From assembly GCF_001185345.1 (NCBI RefSeq), contig NZ_KQ236747.1:117933-151941 (forward strand): 34,009 bases of DNA. Reading direction: 5' to 3'. Position 1 is the stretch's first letter. The number at the start of each line of letters is the position of its first letter. Shown piece after piece: positions 23,169-30,966 of the stretch. Origin of the DNA: Dorea sp. D27. Lineage in GTDB: Bacteria > Bacillota > Clostridia > Lachnospirales > Lachnospiraceae. The notes beneath the pieces were generated by a model. It was not told the DNA's origin. It saw only the letters and a list, made by a program, of their open reading frames with translations, and ran no database searches. Position numbers and translations under genes: made by a program.

Positions 23169-24233
23169 ATGGGAGATATTAAAAATGACGGAATGATGTG
23201 GGCACTCGTGAAAGAAAAGCCAGAAGAAGGCCTGTGGATGAAGAGGGTTCCGGTTCCGGAGGTAGGCCCTAATGATGTTAAGATTAAGATTCACAAGACA
23301 GCTATCTGTGGAACGGATGTACATATTTATCAGTGGAATGACTGGGCACAGCACACGATTCCGGTAGGGCTTACCGCAGGACATGAATATGTCGGCGAAG
23401 TTGTGGAGGTTGGAGACGGCGTGCAGGGCTTCCACATTGGAGATCTGGTATCAGGAGAAGGCCATATCACATGTGGCAAATGCCGCAACTGCCTGGAAGG
23501 CCATAAGGAGAACTGCAAAGACGCCAAAGGGGTCGGAGTCAACAGAAATGGCGCGTTCGCAGAGTATCTTGTTATTCCGTCATCCAACGTATGGCCGTGC
23601 AACCCGGCGATTCCGGAAGAGATGTATGCGATATTCGATCCATTTGGAAATGCTACCCACACGGCTCTTTCTTATGATGTGCTCGGAGAAGATGTCCTTA
23701 TTACGGGAGCGGGCCCGATTGGAATTATGGCAGCCGCGATTGTCAAGTTCTCAGGAGCGAGACATGTTGTTGTCACCGATTTGAATCCATACCGTCTGGA
23801 GCTTGCCAAGAAGCTTGGCGCAACAAGAGTTGTCAATTTAAAAGAAGAAAAACTTGCGGATGTAATGAAAGAAATCGGCATGACAGAAGGATTTGACGTT
23901 GGCCTTGAAATGTCAGGAAGCCAGCCGGGCCTTTCCGATATGATTCATAACATGAAGCACGGCGGAAAGATTGCACTCCTTGGACTTCAGAGAACAGACG
24001 CTGTCGTAGACCTTGAGACAGTCATATTTAACGGCCTGAATCTTCGTGGCATATATGGAAGAAAGGTATGGGATACATGGTACAAGATGTCTACCATGCT
24101 CCAGGCAGGACTGGATATCTCTGATATTATTACGCATCATTTTGATATCAAAGATTATGAAAAAGGCTTCGACGCAATGATTTCCGGACAGTCAGGAAAG
24201 GTAATCTTAGACTGGGCGCATGTGAATGATTAA
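23169..24233 (+). CDS. tdh: L-threonine 3-dehydrogenase
   Basis: A 354-aa zinc-dependent, NAD-linked medium-chain dehydrogenase that oxidises L-threonine to 2-amino-3-ketobutyrate. The catalytic zinc region has Cys47 ([12 protein letters not shown]) and His72-Glu73 (GHEYVGEV). The structural zinc is held by Cys102, 105, 108 and 116. The Rossmann motif is [10 protein letters not shown]. The CGTDVHIY motif and the pairing with kbl 31 nt downstream mark it as Tdh and not a general alcohol or sorbitol dehydrogenase. GGGAGG precedes the ATG. Confidence 0.95.
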   Translation: MGDIKNDGMMWALVKEKPEEGLWMKRVPVPEVGPNDVKIKIHKTAICGTDVHIYQWNDWAQHTIPVGLTAGHEYVGEVVEVGDGVQGFHIGDLVSGEGHITCGKCRNCLEGHKENCKDAKGVGVNRNGAFAEYLVIPSSNVWPCNPAIPEEMYAIFDPFGNATHTALSYDVLGEDVLITGAGPIGIMAAAIVKFSGARHVVVTDLNPYRLELAKKLGATRVVNLKEEKLADVMKEIGMTEGFDVGLEMSGSQPGLSDMIHNMKHGGKIALLGLQRTDAVVDLETVIFNGLNLRGIYGRKVWDTWYKMSTMLQAGLDISDIITHHFDIKDYEKGFDAMISGQSGKVILDWAHVND

Positions 24234-24264
24234 ATTTTTATAATAAAAGAAAGGACTGATACCA

Positions 24265-25461
24265 ATGGCACGTAAAGACAACATTTTAAGCATCTACACA
24301 AAAGAAGTAGAAGGAATAAAGGAGGCGGGACTTTTTAAAGGAGAGGCGCCTTTTGTCTCCCCGCAGGGTTCAAGAGTAACGATGGAAGACGGCAGAGAGC
24401 TTCTCTGCATGTGCGCGAACAACTACCTTGGACTGGGAAACAGCCCGCGGCTCATAGAAGCGGCGAAGAAGACATATGACGATAAAGGATATGGAGTAGC
24501 ATCCGTACGTTTTATCTGTGGAACTCAGGATATACATAAGAAGCTGGAGAAGAAGATTTCAGATTTCCTCGGCACGGATGATACGATTTTATATTCTTCC
24601 TGCTTTGATGCTAACGGAGGCCTGTTTGAGACACTGCTTACGGCTGACGACGCGGTTATCAGCGATGAGCTGAACCATGCTTCTATCATCGACGGAGTAC
24701 GCCTTTGTAAGGCAAAGCGCTTCCGGTATAAGAATAATGACATGGATGATCTGGAGGCTAAATTAAAAGAGGCGGATGAAGCCGGCGCACGGGTGAAGCT
24801 GATAGCTACAGACGGCGTGTTCTCTATGGACGGTATCATCTGTAACTTGAAAGGCGTATGTGACCTGGCAGACAAGTACAATGCTCTTGTGATGGTTGAT
24901 GACAGCCACGCAGTGGGATTTGTAGGCAAGACTGGCCGTGGAACTCCGGAGCACTGTGGTGTGCAGGGGCGTGTCGATATTATTACAGGTACACTTGGCA
25001 AGGCCCTCGGAGGAGCTTCCGGCGGATATACATCAGGCCGCAAAGAGATTATAGATCTGCTGCGCCAGAGAAGCCGCCCGTACCTGTTCTCCAACTCACT
25101 TGCTCCGGCTATCGCAGGCGCCAGTATCGAGCTGTTCGATATGCTGGATGAGAGCACAGAGCTCCGTGACCATTTGGAAGAAGTTACGGCCTACTACCGC
25201 AAAGAACTGGTAGACAATGGCTTTGACATTATTCCGGGAACACATCCTTGCGTACCTGTAATGCTGTATGATGAAAAGACAGCGGCAGAATTTGCAAAAC
25301 GCATGATGGACAAGGGCGTATATGTAGTGGCCTTCTCATTCCCAGTAGTACCTAAGGGAAAGGCAAGAATCCGTACACAAGTATGCGCAAGCCATACGAA
25401 AGAAGATATAGATTTCATCGTAAAATGCTTCAAAGAAGTTAGAAGCGAGATGGGATTGTAA
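24265..25461 (+). CDS. kbl: Glycine C-acetyltransferase (2-amino-3-ketobutyrate CoA ligase)
   Basis: A 398-aa pyridoxal-phosphate enzyme of the alpha-oxoamine synthase family. It cleaves 2-amino-3-ketobutyrate with CoA to glycine and acetyl-CoA, completing threonine breakdown begun by Tdh. The PLP lysine is Lys246 in [33 protein letters not shown] and [16 protein letters not shown] are typical family signatures. It follows tdh by 31 nt with AAAGGA as ribosome site. The RAYT-associated repeat begins 9 nt after its stop and could serve as its transcript end. Confidence 0.96.
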   Translation: MARKDNILSIYTKEVEGIKEAGLFKGEAPFVSPQGSRVTMEDGRELLCMCANNYLGLGNSPRLIEAAKKTYDDKGYGVASVRFICGTQDIHKKLEKKISDFLGTDDTILYSSCFDANGGLFETLLTADDAVISDELNHASIIDGVRLCKAKRFRYKNNDMDDLEAKLKEADEAGARVKLIATDGVFSMDGIICNLKGVCDLADKYNALVMVDDSHAVGFVGKTGRGTPEHCGVQGRVDIITGTLGKALGGASGGYTSGRKEIIDLLRQRSRPYLFSNSLAPAIAGASIELFDMLDESTELRDHLEEVTAYYRKELVDNGFDIIPGTHPCVPVMLYDEKTAAEFAKRMMDKGVYVVAFSFPVVPKGKARIRTQVCASHTKEDIDFIVKCFKEVRSEMGL

Positions 25462-25470
25462 GTAGTAAAT

Positions 25471-25548
25471 GGGGACGTGATCTTTTTGAAAAGGGTTACG
25501 TCCCAAATTGAACTTTGCGGTGTACCTAAATGGAATATGCCCTGTACC
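25471..25548 (+). repeat. RAYT-associated repeat, left copy (inverted partner of 26385-26462)
   Basis: A 78-nt unit beginning GGGGACGT. The first 34 nt form a hairpin closed by GGGACGT/ACGTCCC with an inner CTTT/AAAG. The rest is a conserved tail ending GGTGTACC, then a spacer, then CCCTGTACC. It matches the reverse complement of the right copy at 71 of 78 positions by my own base-by-base comparison. Most differences fall in the hairpin loop region. Confidence 0.85.
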
Positions 25549-25567
25549 TAATGGAGGGAGGGGTACA

Positions 25568-26338
25568 TTGCCGACGAAGAAAAGACAGGAAAGCAGTACC
25601 GGTTTTTACCACGTTGTAGTCAGAGGCATAAACAAAGAGCGGATTTATAATCAACGACGTGAAAAAGGTTATTTCAAAAAGATTATCTTAAAACATCTTA
25701 ATAAGTATCAAGTGGAAATATATGCATTTTGCATTATGTCCAATCATGCTCATTTTATAATCCGGGCAGAAATTCAGGAATTATCCCTATTTATGGCTAG
25801 AATATTAGCTGAATATGCATCATATTACAACTATAAGCATCAAAGAAACGGACATGTATTTCAAAATAGATTCACAAGTGAATGTATCGAAACGGGGTCA
25901 TATTTTTGGAATTGCATCCGTTACATACATATGAATCCGGTAAAGGCAAATATGGTTAAGACGCCCTTGCGCTATATCTACAGCAGCATGAATGAATATT
26001 GTGGTTATATTCCGGTTGTAATTCATGAAAAGGCACTTTTTGTTTATAAAGAAAAGTTTGCTGGCGCTTCTGAATTTAAGGATTTCCACCAGCAGCGGAG
26101 ATATGAAGTGTTCGATGATATACCGGGTGAAAAGCAAGAACAGCGGTTAGAAATCGCTTTATTGATATTAAAGGACATATTTGAAAAAAATCACTTAGAA
26201 CTGCCGGAACAAGTTCTGGAACAGCAAGATTTACGAAAAGAATATATTAAACAGTTGAAATTAGTTTTGAACATATCTGACAGACGGATTCAAAATATAT
26301 GCATGGAAGTAAGACGCTTTGTAGAACATAAGATATAA
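25568..26338 (+). CDS. REP-associated tyrosine transposase (RAYT, Y1/IS200-like)
   Basis: A 256-aa single-tyrosine HUH nuclease. The N-terminal strand GFYHVVVRGINKERIY, the metal-binding HUH motif in MSNHAHFIIRAE and the helix EYASYYNYKHQRNGHVFQNRFTSE with the candidate catalytic tyrosine are typical RAYT features, as is YIHMNPVKANMV. The C-terminal 60 residues are a basic helix-turn-helix-like tail. RAYTs are domesticated relatives of IS200 transposases that act on REP hairpins. I choose the TTG at 25568, placed just after GGAGGGAGGGG. A longer TTG-started frame at 25508 would begin inside the repeat. The gene is visibly richer in A+T than its neighbours and is enclosed by inverted copies of a 78-nt repeat, which points to horizontal origin. 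Confidence 0.9.
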   Translation: MPTKKRQESSTGFYHVVVRGINKERIYNQRREKGYFKKIILKHLNKYQVEIYAFCIMSNHAHFIIRAEIQELSLFMARILAEYASYYNYKHQRNGHVFQNRFTSECIETGSYFWNCIRYIHMNPVKANMVKTPLRYIYSSMNEYCGYIPVVIHEKALFVYKEKFAGASEFKDFHQQRRYEVFDDIPGEKQEQRLEIALLILKDIFEKNHLELPEQVLEQQDLRKEYIKQLKLVLNISDRRIQNICMEVRRFVEHKI

Positions 26339-26384
26339 TAATGTATAAAATCAAAAATATTGCAAATCCTAAGAATGTTTTAAA

Positions 26385-26462
26385 GGTACAGGGTATATTC
26401 CATTTAGGTACACCACAAAGTTCAATTTGGGACGTAACACTTTTGAAAATGGTTACGTCCCC
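26385..26462 (-). repeat. RAYT-associated repeat, right copy
   Basis: The minus strand reads GGGGACGT through CCCTGTACC in 78 nt, 91 percent identical to the left copy. Its outer edge, GGTTACGTCCCC, lies about 15 nt before the -10 of the next gene, so repeat sequence occupies the -35 position of that promoter. Confidence 0.85.
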
Positions 26463-26472
26463 TTTTAACATG

Positions 26473-26481
26473 TGTTATACT
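26473..26481 (+). promoter_or_regulatory. Extended -10 promoter for the M18 aminopeptidase
   Basis: TGTTATACT gives TATACT at 26476-26481 with an upstream TG. The -35 position (TTACGT, 26453-26458) falls inside the right-hand repeat copy. AAAGGAG follows near 26490 ahead of the ATG at 26507. Confidence 0.5.
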
Positions 26482-26506
26482 ATTTAGGGTAAAGGAGCGT
26501 GATTAA

Positions 26507-27904
26507 ATGGAAAGAGATAATACGTGGAAGACATATAGCCATGATGAACTAATGGCAGTGGAACAGATTAATAATTCCTATAAAGCTTGTCTCGATGAGG
26601 GTAAAACCGAGCGGGAATGTGTTAAGGTGACAGTACGTATGCTGGAGGAACGAGGATATAAGAGTCTGAACAGCATGATAGAAGAGGGGGCTGGCTTAAA
26701 GACAGGCGATAAAGTCTATGCGGTTTGTATGGGAAAAAGCGTGGCTGCGTTCCATATAGGAAGCAGGCCGTTAGAACACGGGATGAATATCCTCGGGGCC
26801 CATATTGACTCTCCAAGAATTGATGTAAAGCAGAATCCATTATATGAAAATGAAGAGCTATCCTACCTGGATACCCATTATTATGGAGGAATTAAAAAGT
26901 ATCAATGGGTAACGCTTCCGCTTGCACTTCACGGGGTTGTGGCGAAGAAAGATGGTTCTCTTGTTGAGATTCATATCGGTGATAAAGAAGAAGACCCCGT
27001 ATTTGCAGTAACAGATCTTCTGGTGCATCTTGCGTCCAAGCAGATGGAGAAAAAGGCAAATGCAGTAATTGAGGGTGAAAAGCTAGATCTTCTCTTTGCA
27101 AGCCGCCCTGTCAATAATGACAGCAGTCTGGAAAAAGAAGAAAAAGAGGCTGTAAAGAAAAACGTGTTGCGCATACTCGAAGCATCTTATGGCATTTCAG
27201 AGGAAGATTTTGTTTCCGCGGAGCTAGAGATTGTTCCGGCGGGAAATGCGAGAGACTGCGGCATAGACCGTAGCATGATAATGGCTTATGGACAGGATGA
27301 TAGGGTATGTGCGTTTACGTCTCTGTTTGCGTTGTTAGATGTTGAAAAGGTTGACAAAACAGCTTGTTGTATTCTTGTTGATAAAGAAGAAATAGGAAGT
27401 GTAGGAGCAACGGGCATGCATTCCAGATTTTTTGAAAATGTTCTTGCAGAGCTGGTGGCACTGACTGGCGAGACTTCGGACTTGAAAGTAAGACGTGCGC
27501 TACAGAATTCCAAGATGCTTTCATCGGATGTAAGCGCTGCATTTGACCCGATGTTTGCAGAAACATTTGAAAAGAGAAGTTCTGCATTCTTTGGAAAAGG
27601 TCTTGTATTTAACAAATTTACCGGAAGCCGTGGGAAAAGCGGTTCCAATGATGCAAATGCGGAATACCTGGCACAGATTCGTCGGGCTATGGACAGTAAA
27701 AATGTGGCCTACCAGTTTGCAGAGCTTGGAAAAGTCGATGCCGGTGGTGGTGGGACTATAGCATATATCATGGCGAACTATGGGATGGAAGTGATAGACA
27801 GCGGAGTCGCAGTGCTGTGCATGCATGCGCCGTGGGAGATTACTAGCAAGGCAGATGTATACGAAGCATATAAAGGCTATAAAGCATTCATAGAAGAAAT
27901 GTAA
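26507..27904 (+). CDS. M18-family zinc aminopeptidase
   Basis: A 465-aa metallopeptidase of the aspartyl aminopeptidase (M18) family, which removes N-terminal residues from peptides in the cytoplasm, usually as a large tetrahedral complex. Metal and catalytic residues are recognisable: His in GAHIDSPRIDVKQNPLYE, Asp in YGQDDRVCAF, the Glu pair in DKEEIGSVGATG, Asp in SSDVSAAFDP and the final His in CMHAPWE. GHIDSPR-like and EIGS motifs are hallmarks of the family. Length is typical. Ribosome site AAAGGAG with 10-nt spacing. A strong bidirectional terminator follows. Repeat copies lie at both sides of the gene in the same orientation. Confidence 0.93.
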   Translation: MERDNTWKTYSHDELMAVEQINNSYKACLDEGKTERECVKVTVRMLEERGYKSLNSMIEEGAGLKTGDKVYAVCMGKSVAAFHIGSRPLEHGMNILGAHIDSPRIDVKQNPLYENEELSYLDTHYYGGIKKYQWVTLPLALHGVVAKKDGSLVEIHIGDKEEDPVFAVTDLLVHLASKQMEKKANAVIEGEKLDLLFASRPVNNDSSLEKEEKEAVKKNVLRILEASYGISEEDFVSAELEIVPAGNARDCGIDRSMIMAYGQDDRVCAFTSLFALLDVEKVDKTACCILVDKEEIGSVGATGMHSRFFENVLAELVALTGETSDLKVRRALQNSKMLSSDVSAAFDPMFAETFEKRSSAFFGKGLVFNKFTGSRGKSGSNDANAEYLAQIRRAMDSKNVAYQFAELGKVDAGGGGTIAYIMANYGMEVIDSGVAVLCMHAPWEITSKADVYEAYKGYKAFIEEM

Positions 27905-27943
27905 AAAACACCTAGGTTGTAGTAACTGCAACCTAGGTGTTTT
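27905..27943. terminator. Bidirectional intrinsic terminator after the M18 gene
   Basis: A perfect 15-bp stem, AAAACACCTAGGTTG (27905-27919) with CAACCTAGGTGTTTT (27929-27943), has a 9-nt loop. The A run on the left and T run on the right allow it to work on both strands, ending the aminopeptidase transcript and the opposing NhaC transcript. Confidence 0.85.
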
Positions 27944-27971
27944 CGTTTAAAAATGAAAAACATGTCAAAAA

Positions 27972-28049
27972 GGTACAGGGCATCTTGCATATAGGTACAC
28001 CATAAAGTCCAGTTTGGGACGTAACCCTTTTCAAAAAGATCACGTCCCC
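27972..28049 (-). repeat. RAYT-associated repeat, orphan copy
   Basis: Read on the minus strand this is again 78 nt from GGGGACGT to CCCTGTACC. Its first 37 nt are identical to the copy at 25471 and the whole differs at 7 of 78 positions. It ends 3 nt before the stop codon of the leftward NhaC gene (28053), so it forms the 3' end of that transcript. No transposase is attached. Confidence 0.85.
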
Positions 28050-28052
28050 AAT

Positions 28053-29453
28053 TTATACAAACACAAACCCGACGACGAGATAGGCGATGAGTGCAAGCCC
28101 GCCGCATACGAGCGCGTAAGGCAGCTGCGTCTTGACGTGGTCGATATGGTCGGCCGCGGCGCCGGTAGACGAAAGTACGGTCGTATCGGACAACGGCGAG
28201 CAGTGGTCCCCGAATACTCCGCCGCCTGCAACAGCGGCAAAGCTGGCGATAACGAGGAGGGTCAACGACCCATCGGTAAAACTGAATGCCAGCGGCAGCG
28301 CTATCGGCATACAGATTGCGAACGTTCCCCAGGAGGAACCTGTCGCAAAGGCCATAACTGCGGATACGAGGAAGATAATGGCCGGCAGCATGTGCGGCGT
28401 CAGCAGCTCCTCGGTCAGGGAAATGATATAATTAGCCGTTCCCATCTGTGAGCTGAGCGCATTGACCGAATATGCGAGAGCCAGCAGCATAACTGCAGGC
28501 AGCGCACCTTTGATACCGTCTGTGAGAGTATTCATCACCTCTTTGAACGGGATACCCTGAATCATCATGCTGACGGTCATGAAGATGACCACCATCAAGA
28601 ACGCCTCCATTGTCTTGGCAGAACTGAAAGCGATATATGTACCGATAGCGATGCTGATGATCATAAGGACCGGGAAGATGAAGTTCAGGAACACCCTCGG
28701 CTTAAGACCCGGATACGACTGCATCTCCGTCAGCTCCTTTCCAATGAGCGGAGTTGCGCCGTCACGTATCACCTTTCCCTCCTCCACAGCACGTTTCTCG
28801 GCTTTTTTCATCGGTCCGAAATCTTTGATAATCCCCGATGCGATAACACCGACAAAAAGGACTGCGAATATAGGATAGAAATTAAACGGTATTGCCTTCA
28901 GAAATAGCGCGGAAGCGTCTTTTTCATCGACAATACATCCAACACCGACAGCAAGCCCCATGAGATACGCGGCCCATCCGGTAATCGGCATGAGCACGCT
29001 GACAGGTGCTGAAGTAGAATCTGCTATGTACGCCAGCTTCTCTCTGGATACTTTCGCCTTGTCCGTGATGCTTCTCATGACGGAGCCGACAAAAAGCGGG
29101 CTGAAGGAATCACTGAAGTAGATGAACATACCAAGTACCCATGCCATGAGCTGTGCCCCTCTGCGGCTCAGGTTGCGGTCATGCACTTTCTGGGAAAATC
29201 CCTGGATTGCCCCGGTCTTCTGGAAATATGCCACGAGAATTCCGATAAAGGTATTCAAAAGCATGACCCATGAAAAGCTCGTCGTCCCAAGGCTTTCCTT
29301 TAAAAGTGTCGGGAACCCGAACACGCCCTGTCCCGCCAGCAGCGTTCCGGTAATACAGGCGATTGCAAGTGATATGACGGTGTTCCTCGTTACGAATGAC
29401 AATACAATAGCCAGTATCGCCGGTATGATTGATATGAATCCCATTGTTTCCAT
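28053..29453 (-). CDS. NhaC-superfamily Na+/H+ antiporter or amino-acid transporter
   Basis: A 466-aa polytopic protein of the same superfamily as the lysine-riboswitch transporter at 6251. Shared motifs include ITGWAAYLMGLAVG, FATGSSWGTFAICMPIALPLA and GDHCSPLSDTTVLSSTGAAADHIDHVKTQLPYA. About eleven to twelve membrane segments are visible. It follows the alanine dehydrogenase-like gene after 65 nt on the same strand, and AGGGGGA lies 12 nt upstream of the ATG. Its substrate is not evident. Pairing with an amino-acid dehydrogenase suggests uptake or exchange of that amino acid, but a plain Na+/H+ antiporter remains possible. Confidence 0.88.
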   Translation of the reverse strand: METMGFISIIPAILAIVLSFVTRNTVISLAIACITGTLLAGQGVFGFPTLLKESLGTTSFSWVMLLNTFIGILVAYFQKTGAIQGFSQKVHDRNLSRRGAQLMAWVLGMFIYFSDSFSPLFVGSVMRSITDKAKVSREKLAYIADSTSAPVSVLMPITGWAAYLMGLAVGVGCIVDEKDASALFLKAIPFNFYPIFAVLFVGVIASGIIKDFGPMKKAEKRAVEEGKVIRDGATPLIGKELTEMQSYPGLKPRVFLNFIFPVLMIISIAIGTYIAFSSAKTMEAFLMVVIFMTVSMMIQGIPFKEVMNTLTDGIKGALPAVMLLALAYSVNALSSQMGTANYIISLTEELLTPHMLPAIIFLVSAVMAFATGSSWGTFAICMPIALPLAFSFTDGSLTLLVIASFAAVAGGGVFGDHCSPLSDTTVLSSTGAAADHIDHVKTQLPYALVCGGLALIAYLVVGFVFV

Positions 29454-29518
29454 AAAGAATAAAATCCCCCTTCTCTTTCGTTCCTTCTTTTCTGATAACC
29501 AATAAAACCTGATAGCTT

Positions 29519-30685
29519 TTACAGCGTGATAAAATTATCCGACCGGCTCACTGTCGCAGCCGGTGCCGGATCAAGATCTCTGTCCGACAGGCCCAGTATA
29601 TCTTCAGGGCGTATCCATGGACGGTTCTGCAGCGCGCTCGTCTCCTCATGTGTCAGGTAGCCTTTATAGGTTGTCAGGCTCCTCCTGAGAAAACCATCTC
29701 TTGCACATGCCTCCGCAATGCCGTTGTTCAATATACTGCGGAAATGTGGCAGCACGGATGCTGCATAAGCGACGGAAGTGGAGTTTGCTATCGCGCCGGG
29801 AATGTTGCTGACGCAGTAGTGGACGACACCTTCTTCTACATAACGTGGATTCTCATGTGTCGTCTCATGGAATGTCTCGAGCGCCCCCTGCTCGTCGTTA
29901 CTGATATCAACGATGACAGAACCAGGTTCCATCGAGCGTACCATTTCGCGCGTGATAAGATATTCCGTATTGCCTTTCGGCCATTTCACACAGTTCAGCA
30001 CCATATCTACAGATGGCAGAAGCGCTTTGACATTCTCCCGGCTTGAAATTACCGTGTCAATGCTCTGCCTGTACTCATTCTGCAGATTCCGCAGCGTTCC
30101 GATGCTGATATCTGCCACGGTCACCCATGCACCAAGCGCATGCAGTACAGAGAGGGCCGCCCGCCCCACCGTTCCGCCCCCTAAGATAAGCACTTTCATG
30201 CCGGGAGCTCCTCCTAGTCCGCTGACAAACTTGCCCTTGCCTCCGTTGATCGTGAGCATGGACTCCAGGCCCATAAGAGCCCCCTGCTTGCCTGCGGCTT
30301 CGCAGTTTGGTGATCCATATCTGTGCGAGTCCTCTGCCGTAAAGGCAATGACTTTTTTGTCCAGAAGAGCCTGAACCTCTTCGGGGTGGGCGGCCGGATG
30401 TATACAGGTGAACACGATCTGGTCTTCCCGGAGAAGATCATATTCAGACGGCTCGAACTCTTTTACTTTGGCAATGAATCCGCATGTGCTGTAGATTTGC
30501 CCGGCGGTATCCACTATGACAGCCCCTTCGGCAGCATACTTTTCATCAGGAAATCCGGCCTTCTGACCGGCACCTTTCTGTACATATACTTGATGCCCGT
30601 CGGCGGTCAGGCCCGCAACTTCGACAGGAGTGGCAATCACACGGTTCTCGCCGGCTTTGATATCCTTTAATATTCCTACATTCAT
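29519..30685 (-). CDS. ald: Alanine dehydrogenase-like enzyme (AlaDH/PNT family)
   Basis: A 388-aa NAD-dependent enzyme of the alanine dehydrogenase/transhydrogenase-alpha family, which converts alanine to pyruvate and ammonia or the reverse. The substrate-site lysine (about Lys75 in KVKEFE) and histidine (about His96 in CIHPAAHPE) can be placed, and the dinucleotide motif is LILGGGTVGRAAL. The sequence departs from classical Ald where VDVAIDQGG reads VDISNDEQG and NMPGAVPRTST reads NIPGAIANSTS, so the substrate may differ. GAGAGG precedes the ATG. It heads a leftward pair with the NhaC transporter and diverges from ppdK. Confidence 0.8.
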   Translation of the reverse strand: MNVGILKDIKAGENRVIATPVEVAGLTADGHQVYVQKGAGQKAGFPDEKYAAEGAVIVDTAGQIYSTCGFIAKVKEFEPSEYDLLREDQIVFTCIHPAAHPEEVQALLDKKVIAFTAEDSHRYGSPNCEAAGKQGALMGLESMLTINGGKGKFVSGLGGAPGMKVLILGGGTVGRAALSVLHALGAWVTVADISIGTLRNLQNEYRQSIDTVISSRENVKALLPSVDMVLNCVKWPKGNTEYLITREMVRSMEPGSVIVDISNDEQGALETFHETTHENPRYVEEGVVHYCVSNIPGAIANSTSVAYAASVLPHFRSILNNGIAEACARDGFLRRSLTTYKGYLTHEETSALQNRPWIRPEDILGLSDRDLDPAPAATVSRSDNFITL

Positions 30686-30772
30686 GTCTTGTTCCTCTCA
30701 ATTCTTAGGATAAATAGTTCAGGCCATAGCCTGTCCACGATTTTTATGCATTTTATGCAGAAATGCCTTTTT

Positions 30773-30801
30773 ATTATACACAATTTCATGCTTTACTGCA
30801 A
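30773..30801 (-). promoter_or_regulatory. Promoter for the alanine dehydrogenase-NhaC operon
   Basis: The minus strand has TTGCAG (30801-30796), a 17-nt spacer and a perfect TATAAT (30778-30773). The leader is about 80 nt, with a small hairpin CAGGC/GCCTG near 30720-30733. Confidence 0.5.
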
Positions 30802-30890
30802 CAAAAAGTAATGGGATAAAGGCAGTTTACGGCAAATGATAAAAATGCCGCTGAGAGCCCTTGTTTTTTGATTTCTTGGGCGTTAAGGGG

Positions 30891-30919
30891 TTGACGAACA
30901 CTGTCAAAAACAGTACAAT
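30891..30919 (+). promoter_or_regulatory. Sigma-A promoter for ppdK with a palindrome in the spacer
   Basis: TTGACG at 30891-30896, a 17-nt spacer and TACAAT at 30914-30919, 10 of 12 to consensus. The spacer contains ACTGT-N5-ACAGT (30900-30914), an inverted repeat placed where a repressor would block polymerase. Confidence 0.7.
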
Positions 30920-30966
30920 ATTATGTGCGACTTAGAAAGTAAAATTAGTTTAGGAGGTCATGACAA

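Larger units (their letters stand above)
25471..26462. mobile_element. RAYT module bounded by 78-nt inverted repeats
   Basis: The transposase gene at 25568-26338 lies between two inverted copies of the repeat (25471-25548 and 26385-26462), giving a 992-bp unit. It sits between kbl and an M18 aminopeptidase gene, breaking neither. No target duplication is obvious at its edges (TAAAT before, TTTTA after). The layout resembles REPtron-like units in which a RAYT is flanked by the repeats it acts on. Confidence 0.7.

Noticed and set aside
25508..25567. TTG at 25508 as transposase start
   Set aside because: It lies inside the repeat arm and has no ribosome site, while GGAGGGAGGGG precedes the TTG at 25568.
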